NCBI RefSeq assembly: GCF_003610785.1
Contig: NZ_RAQQ01000007.1
Span: 124,001 to 188,000 of the forward strand
DNA: 64,000 nucleotides
Origin: Micromonospora globbae
GTDB taxonomy: Bacteria > Actinomycetota > Actinomycetes > Mycobacteriales > Micromonosporaceae
Reading direction: 5' to 3'
The position numbers were made by a program, and so were the translations under genes. Position 1 is the first letter of the stretch; every line of letters starts with the position of its first letter. This document shows, piece by piece, positions 17,194 to 25,973 of the stretch. Below the pieces are notes generated by a model, which saw only the letters and a list, made by a program, of their open reading frames with translations, did not search any database and had not been told where the DNA came from.

Positions 17194-18906
17194 ATGCCCG
17201 CCGCAGACCTGCTCATCGGCCCGCTGCTGCGCCGGGTGGCGGGCACGCGGGCCACCGTCTGGGTCGAGACCGCGGCGCCCGCCGTGGTCACCGTCCGCAC
17301 GGCCGACGGCGCCTCGGGCAGCGCGCCGACCTTCACGGCGTACGACCACCACTACGCGCTGGTGGTGGTGGACGGGTTGACCCCGGACAGCGCCACGACG
17401 TACGAGGTGCTGGTCGACGACGAGGTCGTGTGGCCGGTGCCCGACTCCGGGTTCCCGCCCAGCGTGATCCGTACCCGGGCCGCCGACGACCGGGACCAGC
17501 CGGTCCGGCTGCTCTTCGGCTCCTGCCGGGAGACCACCCAGCACGCCACCGCCCGCCGGCTGCCCCCGGACGCGCTGGACGCGTACGCCCGTCGCCTGAT
17601 GGCCGACTTCGCGCCGGCCGCGCTGCCCGACCTGCTGGTGCTCCTCGGCGACCAGGTCTACGCGGACGTCACCTCGCCCACGGTGCGCCGGCTGCTGCGC
17701 CGGCGGCGGCGCCGGCCCCGGGGCGCCCCGGCCGACCAGGTGGTGAGCTTCGACGAGTACACGAAGCTCTACCTGGAGTCGTGGCGCGACCCGGAGATCC
17801 GCTGGCTGCTCTCCACCGCGCCGAGCGTGATGATCTTCGACGACCACGAGATCATCGACGACTGGAACACCTCCGCCGCCTGGCGGGCCGACGCGCGGCG
17901 GCAGCCGTGGTGGGCCGAACGGATCGGCAGCGGCCTCGCGTCGTACTGGGTCTACCAGCACCTGGGCAACCTCGCACCGGACGAGGTCGCCGCCGACCCG
18001 GTGTTCGCCAAGGTGACGGCCGCCGAGGACGCCACCGGGGTGCTGCGGGAGTTCGGGCAGCGGGTCGACAAGGAGTCGGACCTCGCGCACGACACCGAGC
18101 GGTGGCGTGCCGTGCAGTACCAGTGGAGCTACGCGCTGGACCTGGGCCGGACCCGGCTGGTCATGCTCGACAACCGGTGCAGCCGCGTCCTCGACCCCGG
18201 CAACCGGGCGATGCTGCCGCCGGGCGAGTGGTCCTGGTTCCTCGACCAGGTGCACGGCGTGTACGACCACCTCGTGGTCGGCGCGTCCCTGCCGTGGCTG
18301 TTGCCGCCGGGCATCCACCACGTCGAGTCGTGGAACGAGCGGCTGGCCGACTCCCGGCGGCCCTGGGTCGCCCGGGTGTCGGAGAAGCTGCGCCGCGCGC
18401 TCGACCTGGAGCACTGGGCGGCGTTCCGGCGGTCGTTCGAGGCGCTGGCCGCCACGTTCGCCCGGATCGCCAGCGGCACCCCGGGCCGGGTGGGCGATCC
18501 GGTGGGCGCCGGGCCCGCGTACGCCCCGCCGGCGTCGATCAGCGTGCTCTCCGGCGACGTGCACCACTCGTACGTGGCCCGCGCCCGGTTCGACGACCCG
18601 GCCGTGACGACGCCGGTCCACCAGCTCACCTGCTCGCCGATCCACAACCAGGTGCCGGCGGGGCTGCGGCCGCTCATGCGGCTCGGCTGGTCGCCCGGTC
18701 CCGCGGCGGCGACCGCCGCGCTGGCCCGCTCGGCCGGCGTACGCCGGGCCGGGGTGCGCTGGCGCAAGCTGGCCGGCCCGTACTTCGGGAACGCGGTGGC
18801 CACGCTCGTGCACTCCGGGCGCAGCGCCGAGGTGACCATCGAGGGCACCACGGCGGACGGGCACCTGCGCCCGGTGATGCGCCAGCGGCTCACCGGGGCG
18901 GTGTGA
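17194..18906 (+). CDS. PhoD-like alkaline phosphatase/phosphodiesterase family protein
   Basis: The 570-residue metallophosphatase has the PhoD arrangement: an N-terminal Ig-like domain (residues 10-85), then FGSCRETTQ, LLGDQVYAD, FDDHEIIDDWN and LSGDVHHSYVARA, which carry the metal ligands. No Tat or Sec signal is visible at the N-terminus (MPAADLLIGPLLRRVAGT), so unlike secreted PhoD this one is probably cytoplasmic. The C-terminal 120 residues are rich in Arg/Ala. No PHO box was seen upstream. Start ATG at 17194, preceded by GGAGG. The MarR gene follows 24 nt downstream. Confidence 0.87.
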   Translation: MPAADLLIGPLLRRVAGTRATVWVETAAPAVVTVRTADGASGSAPTFTAYDHHYALVVVDGLTPDSATTYEVLVDDEVVWPVPDSGFPPSVIRTRAADDRDQPVRLLFGSCRETTQHATARRLPPDALDAYARRLMADFAPAALPDLLVLLGDQVYADVTSPTVRRLLRRRRRRPRGAPADQVVSFDEYTKLYLESWRDPEIRWLLSTAPSVMIFDDHEIIDDWNTSAAWRADARRQPWWAERIGSGLASYWVYQHLGNLAPDEVAADPVFAKVTAAEDATGVLREFGQRVDKESDLAHDTERWRAVQYQWSYALDLGRTRLVMLDNRCSRVLDPGNRAMLPPGEWSWFLDQVHGVYDHLVVGASLPWLLPPGIHHVESWNERLADSRRPWVARVSEKLRRALDLEHWAAFRRSFEALAATFARIASGTPGRVGDPVGAGPAYAPPASISVLSGDVHHSYVARARFDDPAVTTPVHQLTCSPIHNQVPAGLRPLMRLGWSPGPAAATAALARSAGVRRAGVRWRKLAGPYFGNAVATLVHSGRSAEVTIEGTTADGHLRPVMRQRLTGAV

Positions 18907-18917
18907 GAGCGGCACCG

Positions 18918-18923
18918 TACCCT
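18918..18923 (+). promoter_or_regulatory. Putative -10 element for a leaderless marR mRNA
   Basis: TACCCT lies 7 nt before the GTG start of the MarR-family gene, matching the TANNNT box at leaderless spacing. No Shine-Dalgarno is present. Confidence 0.45.
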
Positions 18924-18930
18924 CTACGGG

Positions 18931-19368
18931 GTGGACGAGCACGCGGAGACCCTGCGGGCGGTCGAGCACGAGCTGACCGCCCTGCTGCGGCGCGGCCGCG
19001 CGGTCTCCTGGGAGGTCGCCCGTGAGGTGCACCCGAACCTCGAACCGAACGCGTACGGCCTGCTGCTCTGGCTGCGGCGCTCCGACCGGATCCGGCTCAC
19101 CGACCTGGCGGCGCGGCTCGGCATCGGCAAGGGGACGCTGAGCCGGCAGATCCGCGCGCTGGAGACGCTGGGCCTGGTCAGCCGCACCCCGGACCCGAGC
19201 GACCGGCGTGCCTCCCAGCTCAGCCTCACCGAGGAGGGCCAGCGGCGTTTCGACGCCGCGCGGGCCGCGCGGCTGGAACACATCCGGCGGGTCCTGGAGA
19301 CGTGGCCCGCGGCGGACGTGGCGGAGTTCGCGCGCCTGCTGGGGCGGTTCAACGACGCGTGGCCGTGA
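18931..19368 (+). CDS. MarR-family transcriptional regulator
   Basis: The 145-residue protein has a winged helix-turn-helix (IRLTDLAARLGIGKGTLSRQ as recognition region; LVSRTPDPSDRRASQLSLTE as the wing with the conserved DRR) and a C-terminal dimerisation helix. MarR proteins repress neighbouring efflux or stress genes and respond to small aromatic ligands. Its target is not evident; the adjacent phosphatase is a possible one. Start GTG at 18931 is supported by the -10-like TACCCT spaced for a leaderless transcript. Confidence 0.88.
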   Translation: MDEHAETLRAVEHELTALLRRGRAVSWEVAREVHPNLEPNAYGLLLWLRRSDRIRLTDLAARLGIGKGTLSRQIRALETLGLVSRTPDPSDRRASQLSLTEEGQRRFDAARAARLEHIRRVLETWPAADVAEFARLLGRFNDAWP

Positions 19369-19659
19369 CGTGCTCCACGCCCGGTGAGCCCGCGTGCCTG
19401 GGAATGGTCCGGACATCCGGACGGTTGTTGCTTCGGGCAACCAAATGGCAGGGTGGGACATGGCCACCGTGATGTTGTCGACGCGCCGGCACAACGACGG
19501 CTCGCCCGGCGTTGGCACCGGATGGGAGCAGGCGTTGCGGCCCGCACCATATCGATGGACGATCACATCCGAGGGAGGGGTCGTGGGCCAGCGCAGTGAG
19601 CGGATCATCAGGAACCGCGCGGCCCGACCCCGTGACGGCGCCCACCGGAGGGAGGCGGC
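19369..19659. other. Intergenic region with no recognised gene
   Basis: About 290 bases separate marR from the universal stress gene. The composition is less GC-rich than the neighbours around 19400-19460, and a short stem (GGTTG/CAACC) near 19423-19443 could end marR transcription. The promoter for the stress protein must be here, but no confident -35/-10 pair was picked out. Confidence 0.35.
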
Positions 19660-20154
19660 ATGAGCGTCGGAGCCCCCGACCGCGAGGAGTACGGCCCGCA
19701 GGCCCGACCGCTGCCGTTCGAACGCGGCACGGACGGCCCCCGGGTGGTGCTGGTCGGCGTGGACGGCACCCGCACCTCCGAGCGGGCCGGCTGGTACGCC
19801 GCCGGGCTCGCCCGCCGGCAGGGCGCCGCGCTCGTGGTCGTCTTCGTGAGCGCGCCGACCGGTTTCGCCGCCATGATGCCCGGCGTGGACGCGGGCGCCG
19901 TGCAGCAGGCGCAGGACGAGCTCGCCGCGGAGATCCGCCGCGACATCCGGCGCGGGGCCAAGGAGCTGGGCCTGCCGATCACGTTCGTCTGCCGGCGTGG
20001 TGACCCGTACGTCGAGCTGCGCGACGCGGCCGACGAGTTCCAGGCGGACATGGTGGTGGTCGGCGCGTCCGAGCAGGCGGGGCACCGCCTCGTCGGGTCG
20101 GTGGCCACCCGGCTGGTCCGCACCGGCCGCTGGCCGGTCGTCGTGGTGCCCTGA
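19660..20154 (+). CDS. Universal stress protein (UspA family)
   Basis: The 164-residue single-domain Usp has the alpha/beta fold with VVLVGVDGTRTSERAGWYAA at the start and ADMVVVGASEQAGHRLVGSV near the end. The usual ATP-binding spacing G-2x-G-9x-G(S/T) is not kept (the loop is shorter), so ATP binding is doubtful. An N-terminal 25-residue polar extension precedes the domain. The start ATG at 19660 has GAGGGAGG just upstream. Usp proteins of this sort are induced in stasis or hypoxia in actinobacteria; no direct regulatory site was identified here. Confidence 0.85.
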   Translation: MSVGAPDREEYGPQARPLPFERGTDGPRVVLVGVDGTRTSERAGWYAAGLARRQGAALVVVFVSAPTGFAAMMPGVDAGAVQQAQDELAAEIRRDIRRGAKELGLPITFVCRRGDPYVELRDAADEFQADMVVVGASEQAGHRLVGSVATRLVRTGRWPVVVVP

Positions 20155-20273
20155 GCGGGCGCGGAACCGTCGCGGCGCCCTGACGGGCACGAAACGGACG
20201 GGAGGCGTCGACCGTCGCGCCGTGCCGACAAACCCGTCGCGTTTCGTCAGGGGTGCGGGCGAGGATGGCCGGC

Positions 20274-20795
20274 ATGACGTGGACGGCACCGGCGATCACC
20301 CGGACCCCTGAGATCAGCGTCGGCGACGAGCGCCCGATGCTCGAGAGCTGGCTCGACTACCACCGGCAGACCCTGCTGCTCAAGTGCGCGGGCCTGACCG
20401 CCGACCAGTTGCGTACGCCCAGCGTCGAGCCCTCCGGGCTGACGCTGCTCGGCCTCGTCCGGCACCTGGCCGAGGTGGAGGCCTGGTGGTTCCGGGAGAA
20501 CTTCGCGGGACAGCGGGTGGACTACCCCTACTACACGCCCGAGCACCCGGACGCCGACCACGACGTCAGCACGGCGGACGCCGAGGCGGACTTCGCCACC
20601 TACCACCGCGAGGTGGAGCTGGCGCGGGCCGCGGTGGCCGGCCGGTCGCTCGACGAGACCTTCACCGAGGTGGGCCCGAAGCGCCGCACGTTCAACCTGC
20701 GCTGGGTCTACCTGCACATGATCGAGGAGTACGCGCGGCACAACGGCCACGCCGACCTGATCCGCGAACGCATCGACGGCGTCACCGGCGAATGA
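20274..20795 (+). CDS. DinB-fold (DUF664) protein
   Basis: The 173-residue protein is a four-helix-bundle DinB/DUF664 family member: ERPMLESWLDYHRQTLLLK, LVRHLAEVEAWWFRE and HMIEEYARHNGHADLIRE contain the three histidines expected to bind metal. Some relatives act as thiol-dependent (mycothiol or bacillithiol) transferases; this is a family possibility, not shown here. The preferred start is ATG at 20274, eight bases after GAGGA; ATG at 20265 and GTG at 20253 are also in frame. It converges with the HAD gene. Confidence 0.85.
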   Translation: MTWTAPAITRTPEISVGDERPMLESWLDYHRQTLLLKCAGLTADQLRTPSVEPSGLTLLGLVRHLAEVEAWWFRENFAGQRVDYPYYTPEHPDADHDVSTADAEADFATYHREVELARAAVAGRSLDETFTEVGPKRRTFNLRWVYLHMIEEYARHNGHADLIRERIDGVTGE

Positions 20796-20823
20796 CCGCC
20801 GGTGGGCGAGGTGGCCGCCCGAG

Positions 20824-21444
20824 TCAGTACGCCAGCGCCGCCCGCAGGTAGCGCAGATCGGCCGCGCCGGTCCAGCGGTGCGCCGAGAGGCCGGCGGCCC
20901 GCGCGCCGCGTACCGACCAGTCCTCGTCGTCCACGAACAGCACCCGGTCCGGCGGCGTGGCCACCGCCTGGCACGCGACCCGGAAGTACTCCTTGGCCGG
21001 CTTGTTCACGCCGAGCCGGTACGAGTTGACCACCGCGTCGAACTCGCCGGCGAGGCCGAACGCGGCGAGGTCGTCGTCGAGCAGGTCGGTGGCGTTCGTG
21101 GCGAGACCGACGCGGATGCCACCGGCCCGGGCCTCGCGGACGAAGCCGAGCACGTCGGCGTCCACCTCGCCCCGGTACCGCTGCCACTCGTCCACCGCCG
21201 CCCGGGCGCGCTCCGCGCCGCCCGCCGGCTCGGCCAGCGCCTCGGCCACACCGGCCATCCAGTCGGCGTGGCTGACCTGCCCGGTGAGCGCCGGCTGGAG
21301 GCGTCCCCACTGCATCGCCGTCTCCAGCAGCGCACCCTCGGCGAGGCCGTAGCGCCGCTCCACCCCCGCCACGACCTCCGGGTCCCAGCGCCGCAGGACG
21401 CCGTCGAAGTCCACGAGGAGCGCCGTCGCGCGTTCCCGACTCAC
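20824..21444 (-). CDS. HAD-superfamily hydrolase
   Basis: The 206-residue HAD phosphatase shows motif I in ALLVDFDGVLRRWD, motif II in VGLATNATDLL, the lysine of motif III in VNKPAKEYF and motif IV in VLFVDDEDWSVRGA. The cap is helical and small, as in subclass IA enzymes, whose substrates are usually phosphorylated metabolites. The substrate is unknown. Start GTG at 21444 overlaps the smc stop by 4 nt (GTGA), so it is probably translated as the second gene of an smc operon. Confidence 0.88.
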   Translation of the reverse strand: MSRERATALLVDFDGVLRRWDPEVVAGVERRYGLAEGALLETAMQWGRLQPALTGQVSHADWMAGVAEALAEPAGGAERARAAVDEWQRYRGEVDADVLGFVREARAGGIRVGLATNATDLLDDDLAAFGLAGEFDAVVNSYRLGVNKPAKEYFRVACQAVATPPDRVLFVDDEDWSVRGARAAGLSAHRWTGAADLRYLRAALAY

Positions 21445-24400
21445 CCGTCCTTCTCCTGCCCGTCGTCGGCCCGGTTGAGCCGCTGGCTGATCACCTGGGT
21501 CACGCCACCGCGCATGGTCACCCCGTAGAGCGCGTCGGCGATCTCCATGGTCCGCTTCTGGTGCGTGATGACGATCAGCTGGCTCTTCTCCCGCAGCTGG
21601 GCCAGGAGCGTGATCAGCCGACCGAGGTTCACGTCGTCGAGGGCCGCCTCCACCTCGTCCATGATGTAGAACGGGCTGGGCCGGGCGCGGAAGATCGCCA
21701 CGAGCATGGCCACCGCCGTCAGCGACCGCTCGCCGCCGGACAGCAGCGACAACCGCTTGATCTTCTTGCCCGGCGGCCGGGCCTCCACCTCGACGCCGGT
21801 GGTCAGCAGGTCGTCCGGGTCGGTGAGCACGAGCCGCCCCTCGCCGCCGGGGAAGAGCACCTCGAAGACCTGCTCGAACTCCCGCGCCGTGTCCGCGAAC
21901 GCGCTCGCGAAGACCTCGAGGATCCGGTCGTCGACGTCCTTGACCACGGTGAGCAGGTCCCGCCGGGTCGCCTTGAGGTCCTCCAGCTGCTCCGAGAGGA
22001 ACTTGTAGCGCTCCTCCAGCGCGGCGAACTCCTCCAGCGCCAGCGGGTTCACCTTGCCGAGCAGGGCCAGCTCACGCTCCGCCTTCGCGGCCCGCTTCTC
22101 CTGCACGGGGCGCTCGTAGCGCACCGGTTCGGGCACCGGCAGGCCGTCCCGCTCGGCGGCGGCGACGTCGGCCTGGGTGGGCGGCACGGGCTGGTCCGGC
22201 CCGTACTCGGCGACCAGCGTCTCCACGTCCAGGCCGAAGTCCTCGGCCGCCTTCGCCTCCAGCTGTTCGATGCGCAGCCGCTGCTCGGCGCGGGCCACCT
22301 CGTCCCGGTGCACCTGGCTGGTCAGCCGCTCCAGCTCCGCGCCGAGCCGCTTGGCCGCACCGCGTACCTCCTGGAGTTCGGCCTCCCGGGCGGCGCGTTC
22401 GCGCGCCACCGCGTCACGCTGCTCCTCGGCCGTGGCGATCGAGACGGTCAGCCGGGTGAGGGCCTCCCGGGCCCCGCCGGCCACGGCCCGCGCGATCGCG
22501 GCGCCGCGCGTGCGCGCTGCCCGCCGGGCGGCGGCCCGCTCCCGCGCGGCCCGCTCCGCGGCGGCCTGCCGGCGCAGCGAGTCGGCCCGGCCGGCGATCG
22601 ACGCGACCCGCTCCTCGGCGGTACGCACCGCGAGCCGGACCTCCATCTCGTTCTGCCGCGCCTGCGGCACCATCGCGGCGAGCTGGTCCCGCTCCTCGGT
22701 GGAGGGCTCGGCGTCGACCGGGGTCTCCTCGGCCAGCCGCAGCCGCTCCTCCAGCTCGGCCAGGGCCAGCAGGTCCCGTTCCCGGGCGGCCTCGGCGCGG
22801 GCCCGGGACTCGCCGAGCCGCTCGCACTCGGCCTTCGCCGAACGCGCCGCCGCGCCCAGCTCGGCGAGGCGCCGGGCGGCCGCGTTGCGGTGGCTCTCGG
22901 CCTCCCGCTTGGCGGCCGCGGCGTGCTGCACCGCCTCCTTCGCGGTGGCCACCTCGGCGCGCGCGTCCACCAGTTGCTCGCGCAGCTCCGCCGCGGTCTG
23001 CTCGGCCGCGATGCGGTTCGCGCGCGCCTCCTCGACGGCCGCCTGCACCTCGATGAAGCTGGGTGCCTTGGCCGACCCGCCGGCCGCCGCGTACGCCCCG
23101 ACCACGTCACCGTCGGGCGTCACGGCGCGCAGCTCGGGGTTGCCGGCGACCAGCTCGGCCGCCGCCGCGAGGTCGTCGACGAGCACGACGTCCCGCAGCG
23201 CCCGGTAGACCGCCGGCCGCAGTTGCTCGGCGCACTCCACGAGGTCCGGTGCCCAGCGCGCGCCGTCGGGCAGCTTCGGGCGCAGCGCGTCCGCCGGGCC
23301 CTCCATGCCCGGGCCGGCGGGGCTGCCGATGAGGAGCCCGGCCCGGCCCGCGTCGGAGATCTTCAGCAGGCGCATCGCCTCGACGGCCTCGTCCACCCCG
23401 GTCACGGCCACGGCGTCGGCCAGGCCGCCCAGCGCGGCGGCGAGGGCCGCCTCGTGCCCGGGTGCCACGGTGAGCAGCCCCGCGAGGCTGCCGAGCAGGC
23501 CCGGCACCTCGTTCGCCTTGGCGAGCAGGGCGCCCGCGCCGTCCTTGCGGCGCAGGCCGAGGGCGAGCGCCTCCTCGCGTGCCTTCCAGGTGGCCGCGTC
23601 CTTCTCGGCGGCGCGCTCGGCGTCGGTCAGCGTGCGGACGGCCGCCTGGGCCCGCTCGTGCACCGCGACCGCCTCGGCGTGCCGTTCGTCCAGCTCGGCG
23701 TTGTCCCGGTCCGCCTCGGTCGACTGGGCCGCCACGGCGTCCAGGTCGGCCTGCGCCTTCTCGGCCCGGGCCAGGGCGTCGGCGTGCGCGGCGGCGAGCC
23801 GCTCGATCTCCTCGCCGGCACTGGTGGTACGCGCACGCGCCGAGTTGACCTGGCCGGTCAGGCGGGCCAGCCCCTCGCGCCGGTCGGCGATCGCCTTGGC
23901 GGCGGCCACCAGTTCCCGCTCCGCGGCGGCGAGCTGCCGCTCCAGCTCCTGCCGGTGCTCGACGGCCTCGGCCAGCCGGATCTGGTCGTCGGTGAGCGCC
24001 GCCCGCAGCTCCTCCTCCTGCTCGCGGACCCGCTCGGCCTCGGCCTCCAGCTGGTCCGGGTCGCGGCCGGGCCGCTCGTCGTCCGGCGTCGCGCTGAGGT
24101 GGCGCAGCCGCTCCCGGGCGAGCTGCTCGATCGAGCGGAACCGCTCCTGCAGGGCGGACAGCTTGTACCAGGTGTCCTGTGCCGCGGCGAGCAGCGGGGC
24201 GTCCTCGGCGAGGGCCGCCTCCAGCTCGGCGAGGCGCCGCTGCACCTCGGCGTGCTCGGCCTCGACCTGCTCGCGCCGCTGCCGTACCGCCGTCTCGTCG
24301 GCGATCTCCTTGTCGAGGGTGGCGCGCAGTGTGGCCAGGTCGTCGGCGAGCAGCCGCAGCCGGGCGTCCCGCAGGTTGGCCTGGATGGCGGCGGCCCGGC

Positions 24401-25037
24401 GGGCCACCTCGGCCTGGCGTCCCAGCGGCTTGAGCTGGCGGCGCAGCTCGGTGGTGAGGTCCGTGAGCCGGTTGAGGTTGGTCTGCATCGCGTCGAGCTT
24501 GCGCAGCGCCTTTTCCTTGCGCTTGCGGTGCTTGAGGACGCCCGCCGCCTCCTCGATGAACGCCCGCCGGTCCTCCGGCTTGGCGTGCAGCATGCCGTCG
24601 AGACGGCCCTGCCCCACGATGATGTGCATCTCCCGGCCGATGCCGGAGTCGGACAGGAGTTCCTGGATGTCGAGCAGCCGGCACGAGTTGCCGTTGATCT
24701 CGTACTCGCTCTCGCCGGACCGGAACATCCGGCGGGTGATCGACACCTCGGTGTACTCGATGGGCAGCGCGCCGTCGGTGTTGTCGATCGTCAGGGTGAC
24801 CTCGGCGCGGCCCAGCGGCGCCCGGCCGGCCGTGCCGGCGAAGATGACGTCCTCCATCTTGCCGCCGCGCAGCGCCTTGGCGCCCTGCTCGCCCAGCACC
24901 CAGGCGATGGCGTCGACGACGTTGGACTTGCCGGAGCCGTTCGGGCCGACCACACAGGTGATCCCCGGCTCCAGCTTGAGCGTCGTCGCGGAGGCGAAGG
25001 ACTTGAATCCCTTCACCGTCAGGCTCTTGAGATGCAC
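21441..25037 (-). CDS. smc: Chromosome segregation ATPase SMC
   Basis: The 1198-residue protein is full length for bacterial SMC. The head has Walker A (VVGPNGSGKSNVVDAIAWVL) near residue 30 and, at the C-terminus, the signature LSGGERSLTAVAML and Walker B FYIMDEVEAALDD. Two long coiled-coil arms flank a hinge around residues 515-660. It compacts and segregates the chromosome with ScpA and ScpB, which are not in this window. The start is the GTG encoding the V of VHLKSLTVKGFKSF at 25037, preceded by GAGGATCGAGAAG. The frame is open upstream to 25226, but that stretch is not SMC-like. Confidence 0.97.
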   Translation of the reverse strand: MHLKSLTVKGFKSFASATTLKLEPGITCVVGPNGSGKSNVVDAIAWVLGEQGAKALRGGKMEDVIFAGTAGRAPLGRAEVTLTIDNTDGALPIEYTEVSITRRMFRSGESEYEINGNSCRLLDIQELLSDSGIGREMHIIVGQGRLDGMLHAKPEDRRAFIEEAAGVLKHRKRKEKALRKLDAMQTNLNRLTDLTTELRRQLKPLGRQAEVARRAAAIQANLRDARLRLLADDLATLRATLDKEIADETAVRQRREQVEAEHAEVQRRLAELEAALAEDAPLLAAAQDTWYKLSALQERFRSIEQLARERLRHLSATPDDERPGRDPDQLEAEAERVREQEEELRAALTDDQIRLAEAVEHRQELERQLAAAERELVAAAKAIADRREGLARLTGQVNSARARTTSAGEEIERLAAAHADALARAEKAQADLDAVAAQSTEADRDNAELDERHAEAVAVHERAQAAVRTLTDAERAAEKDAATWKAREEALALGLRRKDGAGALLAKANEVPGLLGSLAGLLTVAPGHEAALAAALGGLADAVAVTGVDEAVEAMRLLKISDAGRAGLLIGSPAGPGMEGPADALRPKLPDGARWAPDLVECAEQLRPAVYRALRDVVLVDDLAAAAELVAGNPELRAVTPDGDVVGAYAAAGGSAKAPSFIEVQAAVEEARANRIAAEQTAAELREQLVDARAEVATAKEAVQHAAAAKREAESHRNAAARRLAELGAAARSAKAECERLGESRARAEAARERDLLALAELEERLRLAEETPVDAEPSTEERDQLAAMVPQARQNEMEVRLAVRTAEERVASIAGRADSLRRQAAAERAARERAAARRAARTRGAAIARAVAGGAREALTRLTVSIATAEEQRDAVARERAAREAELQEVRGAAKRLGAELERLTSQVHRDEVARAEQRLRIEQLEAKAAEDFGLDVETLVAEYGPDQPVPPTQADVAAAERDGLPVPEPVRYERPVQEKRAAKAERELALLGKVNPLALEEFAALEERYKFLSEQLEDLKATRRDLLTVVKDVDDRILEVFASAFADTAREFEQVFEVLFPGGEGRLVLTDPDDLLTTGVEVEARPPGKKIKRLSLLSGGERSLTAVAMLVAIFRARPSPFYIMDEVEAALDDVNLGRLITLLAQLREKSQLIVITHQKRTMEIADALYGVTMRGGVTQVISQRLNRADDGQEKDG

Positions 25038-25404
25038 CTTCTCGATCCTCGTCCGGTGGCCGCCGTACCGTCGCCGGCTGCGCGGACCTGGGTGAACCCG
25101 CAGACTAACCCGCCGCCCCCGGTACGCCGGCACGCGACCCGCCCCGCCCTGCCGGTGTGGCGGCACCGGCCGGGCGCCGGAATCGCCCGGTGGCCCTCGC
25201 CACATCCTCGGCAAAGGTGCCGCCATTCGCGCCCGGAGGGATCCCCCGCGCCGTTTTCACCAATGGCGCGGTCCGGCCGCCCACCGCCGAACGGCAAGAT
25301 CGAAAAATGGCGGCCGAAATGGGGTGGAGACAAAAGCTGCGCGCCGGCACACAGGTGTCGGCGCGCGATTTTGCGTGGTGCGATTCAGTTTTCCGACGCG
25401 AGGA
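25038..25404. other. Intergenic region upstream of smc
   Basis: No gene is recognised in these 367 bases. The part near 25339-25366 is a terminator hairpin for the small coiled-coil gene. The rest has lower GC (for example around 25250-25330) and should contain the smc promoter on the minus strand. Stray open frames here lack family matches and a ribosome site. Confidence 0.4.
25332..25366 (-). terminator. Rho-independent terminator of the small coiled-coil gene
   Basis: A 12-bp stem pairs GCGCGCCGGCAC (25339-25350) with GTGTCGGCGCGC (25355-25366), with one wobble pair and an ACAG loop. On the minus strand it is followed by GCAGCTTTTG, a short T tract. Confidence 0.75.
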
Positions 25405-25599
25405 TCAGGTCAGCGCGGGCTCGGCGAGCCGGAGCAGACCATCCGCCTCGGTCGCGGCGGCAGCGAGCCGATCGTTCTCGGCGCGCAGACGCGTGAGCTC
25501 GAACTCCAGTGCCTGAACCCTGGCACGCAGTCGGGTGACCTCGTCGAGCAGGCGCCGGTCGGGCGCTGCACCTACGTGGCCGTAGAGGGCCTTCGCCAT
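25405..25599 (-). CDS. Small coiled-coil protein, function unknown
   Basis: The 64-residue product (MAKALYGHVGAAPDRRLLDE then a leucine-heptad helix with VTRLRARVQALEFELTRLRA) is nearly all one amphipathic coiled coil. Similar tiny proteins starting MAKALYGH occur widely in actinobacteria, to my knowledge without an assigned role. The start is ATG at 25599, with AAGGAG seven bases upstream. It has its own terminator (25332-25366). I do not assign a function; an adaptor or oligomerising role would fit the structure. Confidence 0.8.
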   Translation of the reverse strand: MAKALYGHVGAAPDRRLLDEVTRLRARVQALEFELTRLRAENDRLAAAATEADGLLRLAEPALT

Positions 25600-25973
25600 G
25601 TTGACTCCTTGATATGCGCTGCCGGAAAGGCCGGCCAACGCGCGCCCATGTGTTCGCGACTGCCATTCCAGCTGTATCTGGGCATGGCCGGGCGCGACTG
25701 GCGACATCTCCATATTGGGCCGCAAACCCCCTCGTCGTCAAGTTCCCGCAGGCCGTAGATCATCTCCACGCCGACCTGCCACTTGCCGGGGGGGACCGCC
25801 ACGAGGCACGGACACGCTCTGTCCGGACTCCTTAACTGTACGCCAGCGGTCGGGGGAAGTCCGCACCGGGGCGTCCGACTTCCCCTTAACTCTTTCTTAG
25901 CCACGTTGCCGCAGGTCGCGGCGCAACCGTAGCGTCACTGCGGCCCACAACCGACCCCGTGGAGGCGACAGGC
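25600..25973. promoter_or_regulatory. Divergent intergenic region (coiled-coil gene and CAP gene promoters)
   Basis: No gene is supported in these 374 bases, whose GC content is lower than in the flanking genes. A 9-bp inverted repeat GGGGAAGTC (25853-25861)/GACTTCCCC (25877-25885) sits between two copies of CCTTAACT (25830-25837 and 25884-25891); together they look like an operator for the CAP-protein gene. Small open frames across 25572-25904 have mixed codon use and no family match. Confidence 0.45.

Noticed and set aside
19394..19663. An 89-codon frame before the universal stress gene.
   Set aside because: Codon use is mixed, there is no ribosome site and it overlaps the clearly marked stress-gene start.
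20191..20245. An imperfect inverted repeat (GAAACGGACGGG with CCCGTCGCGTTTC) between the Usp and DinB genes.
   Set aside because: Arms are interrupted and lack the GATC ends of elements A-C. It may be a weak terminator but is not distinctive.
17122..20289. A 1055-codon minus-strand open frame.
   Set aside because: It spans four plus-strand genes with clear domain matches (PhoD-like, MarR, Usp, DinB junctions) and lacks motifs.
21561..25496. A 1311-codon open frame on the plus strand across smc.
   Set aside because: It is the antisense mirror of smc, with Leu/Gly/Arg-rich sequence and no family features; smc is intact on the other strand.
25572..25904. Small open frames on both strands around the coiled-coil gene promoter.
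   Set aside because: They have mixed codon use, no conserved motif and an unlikely overlap with the regulated intergenic region.
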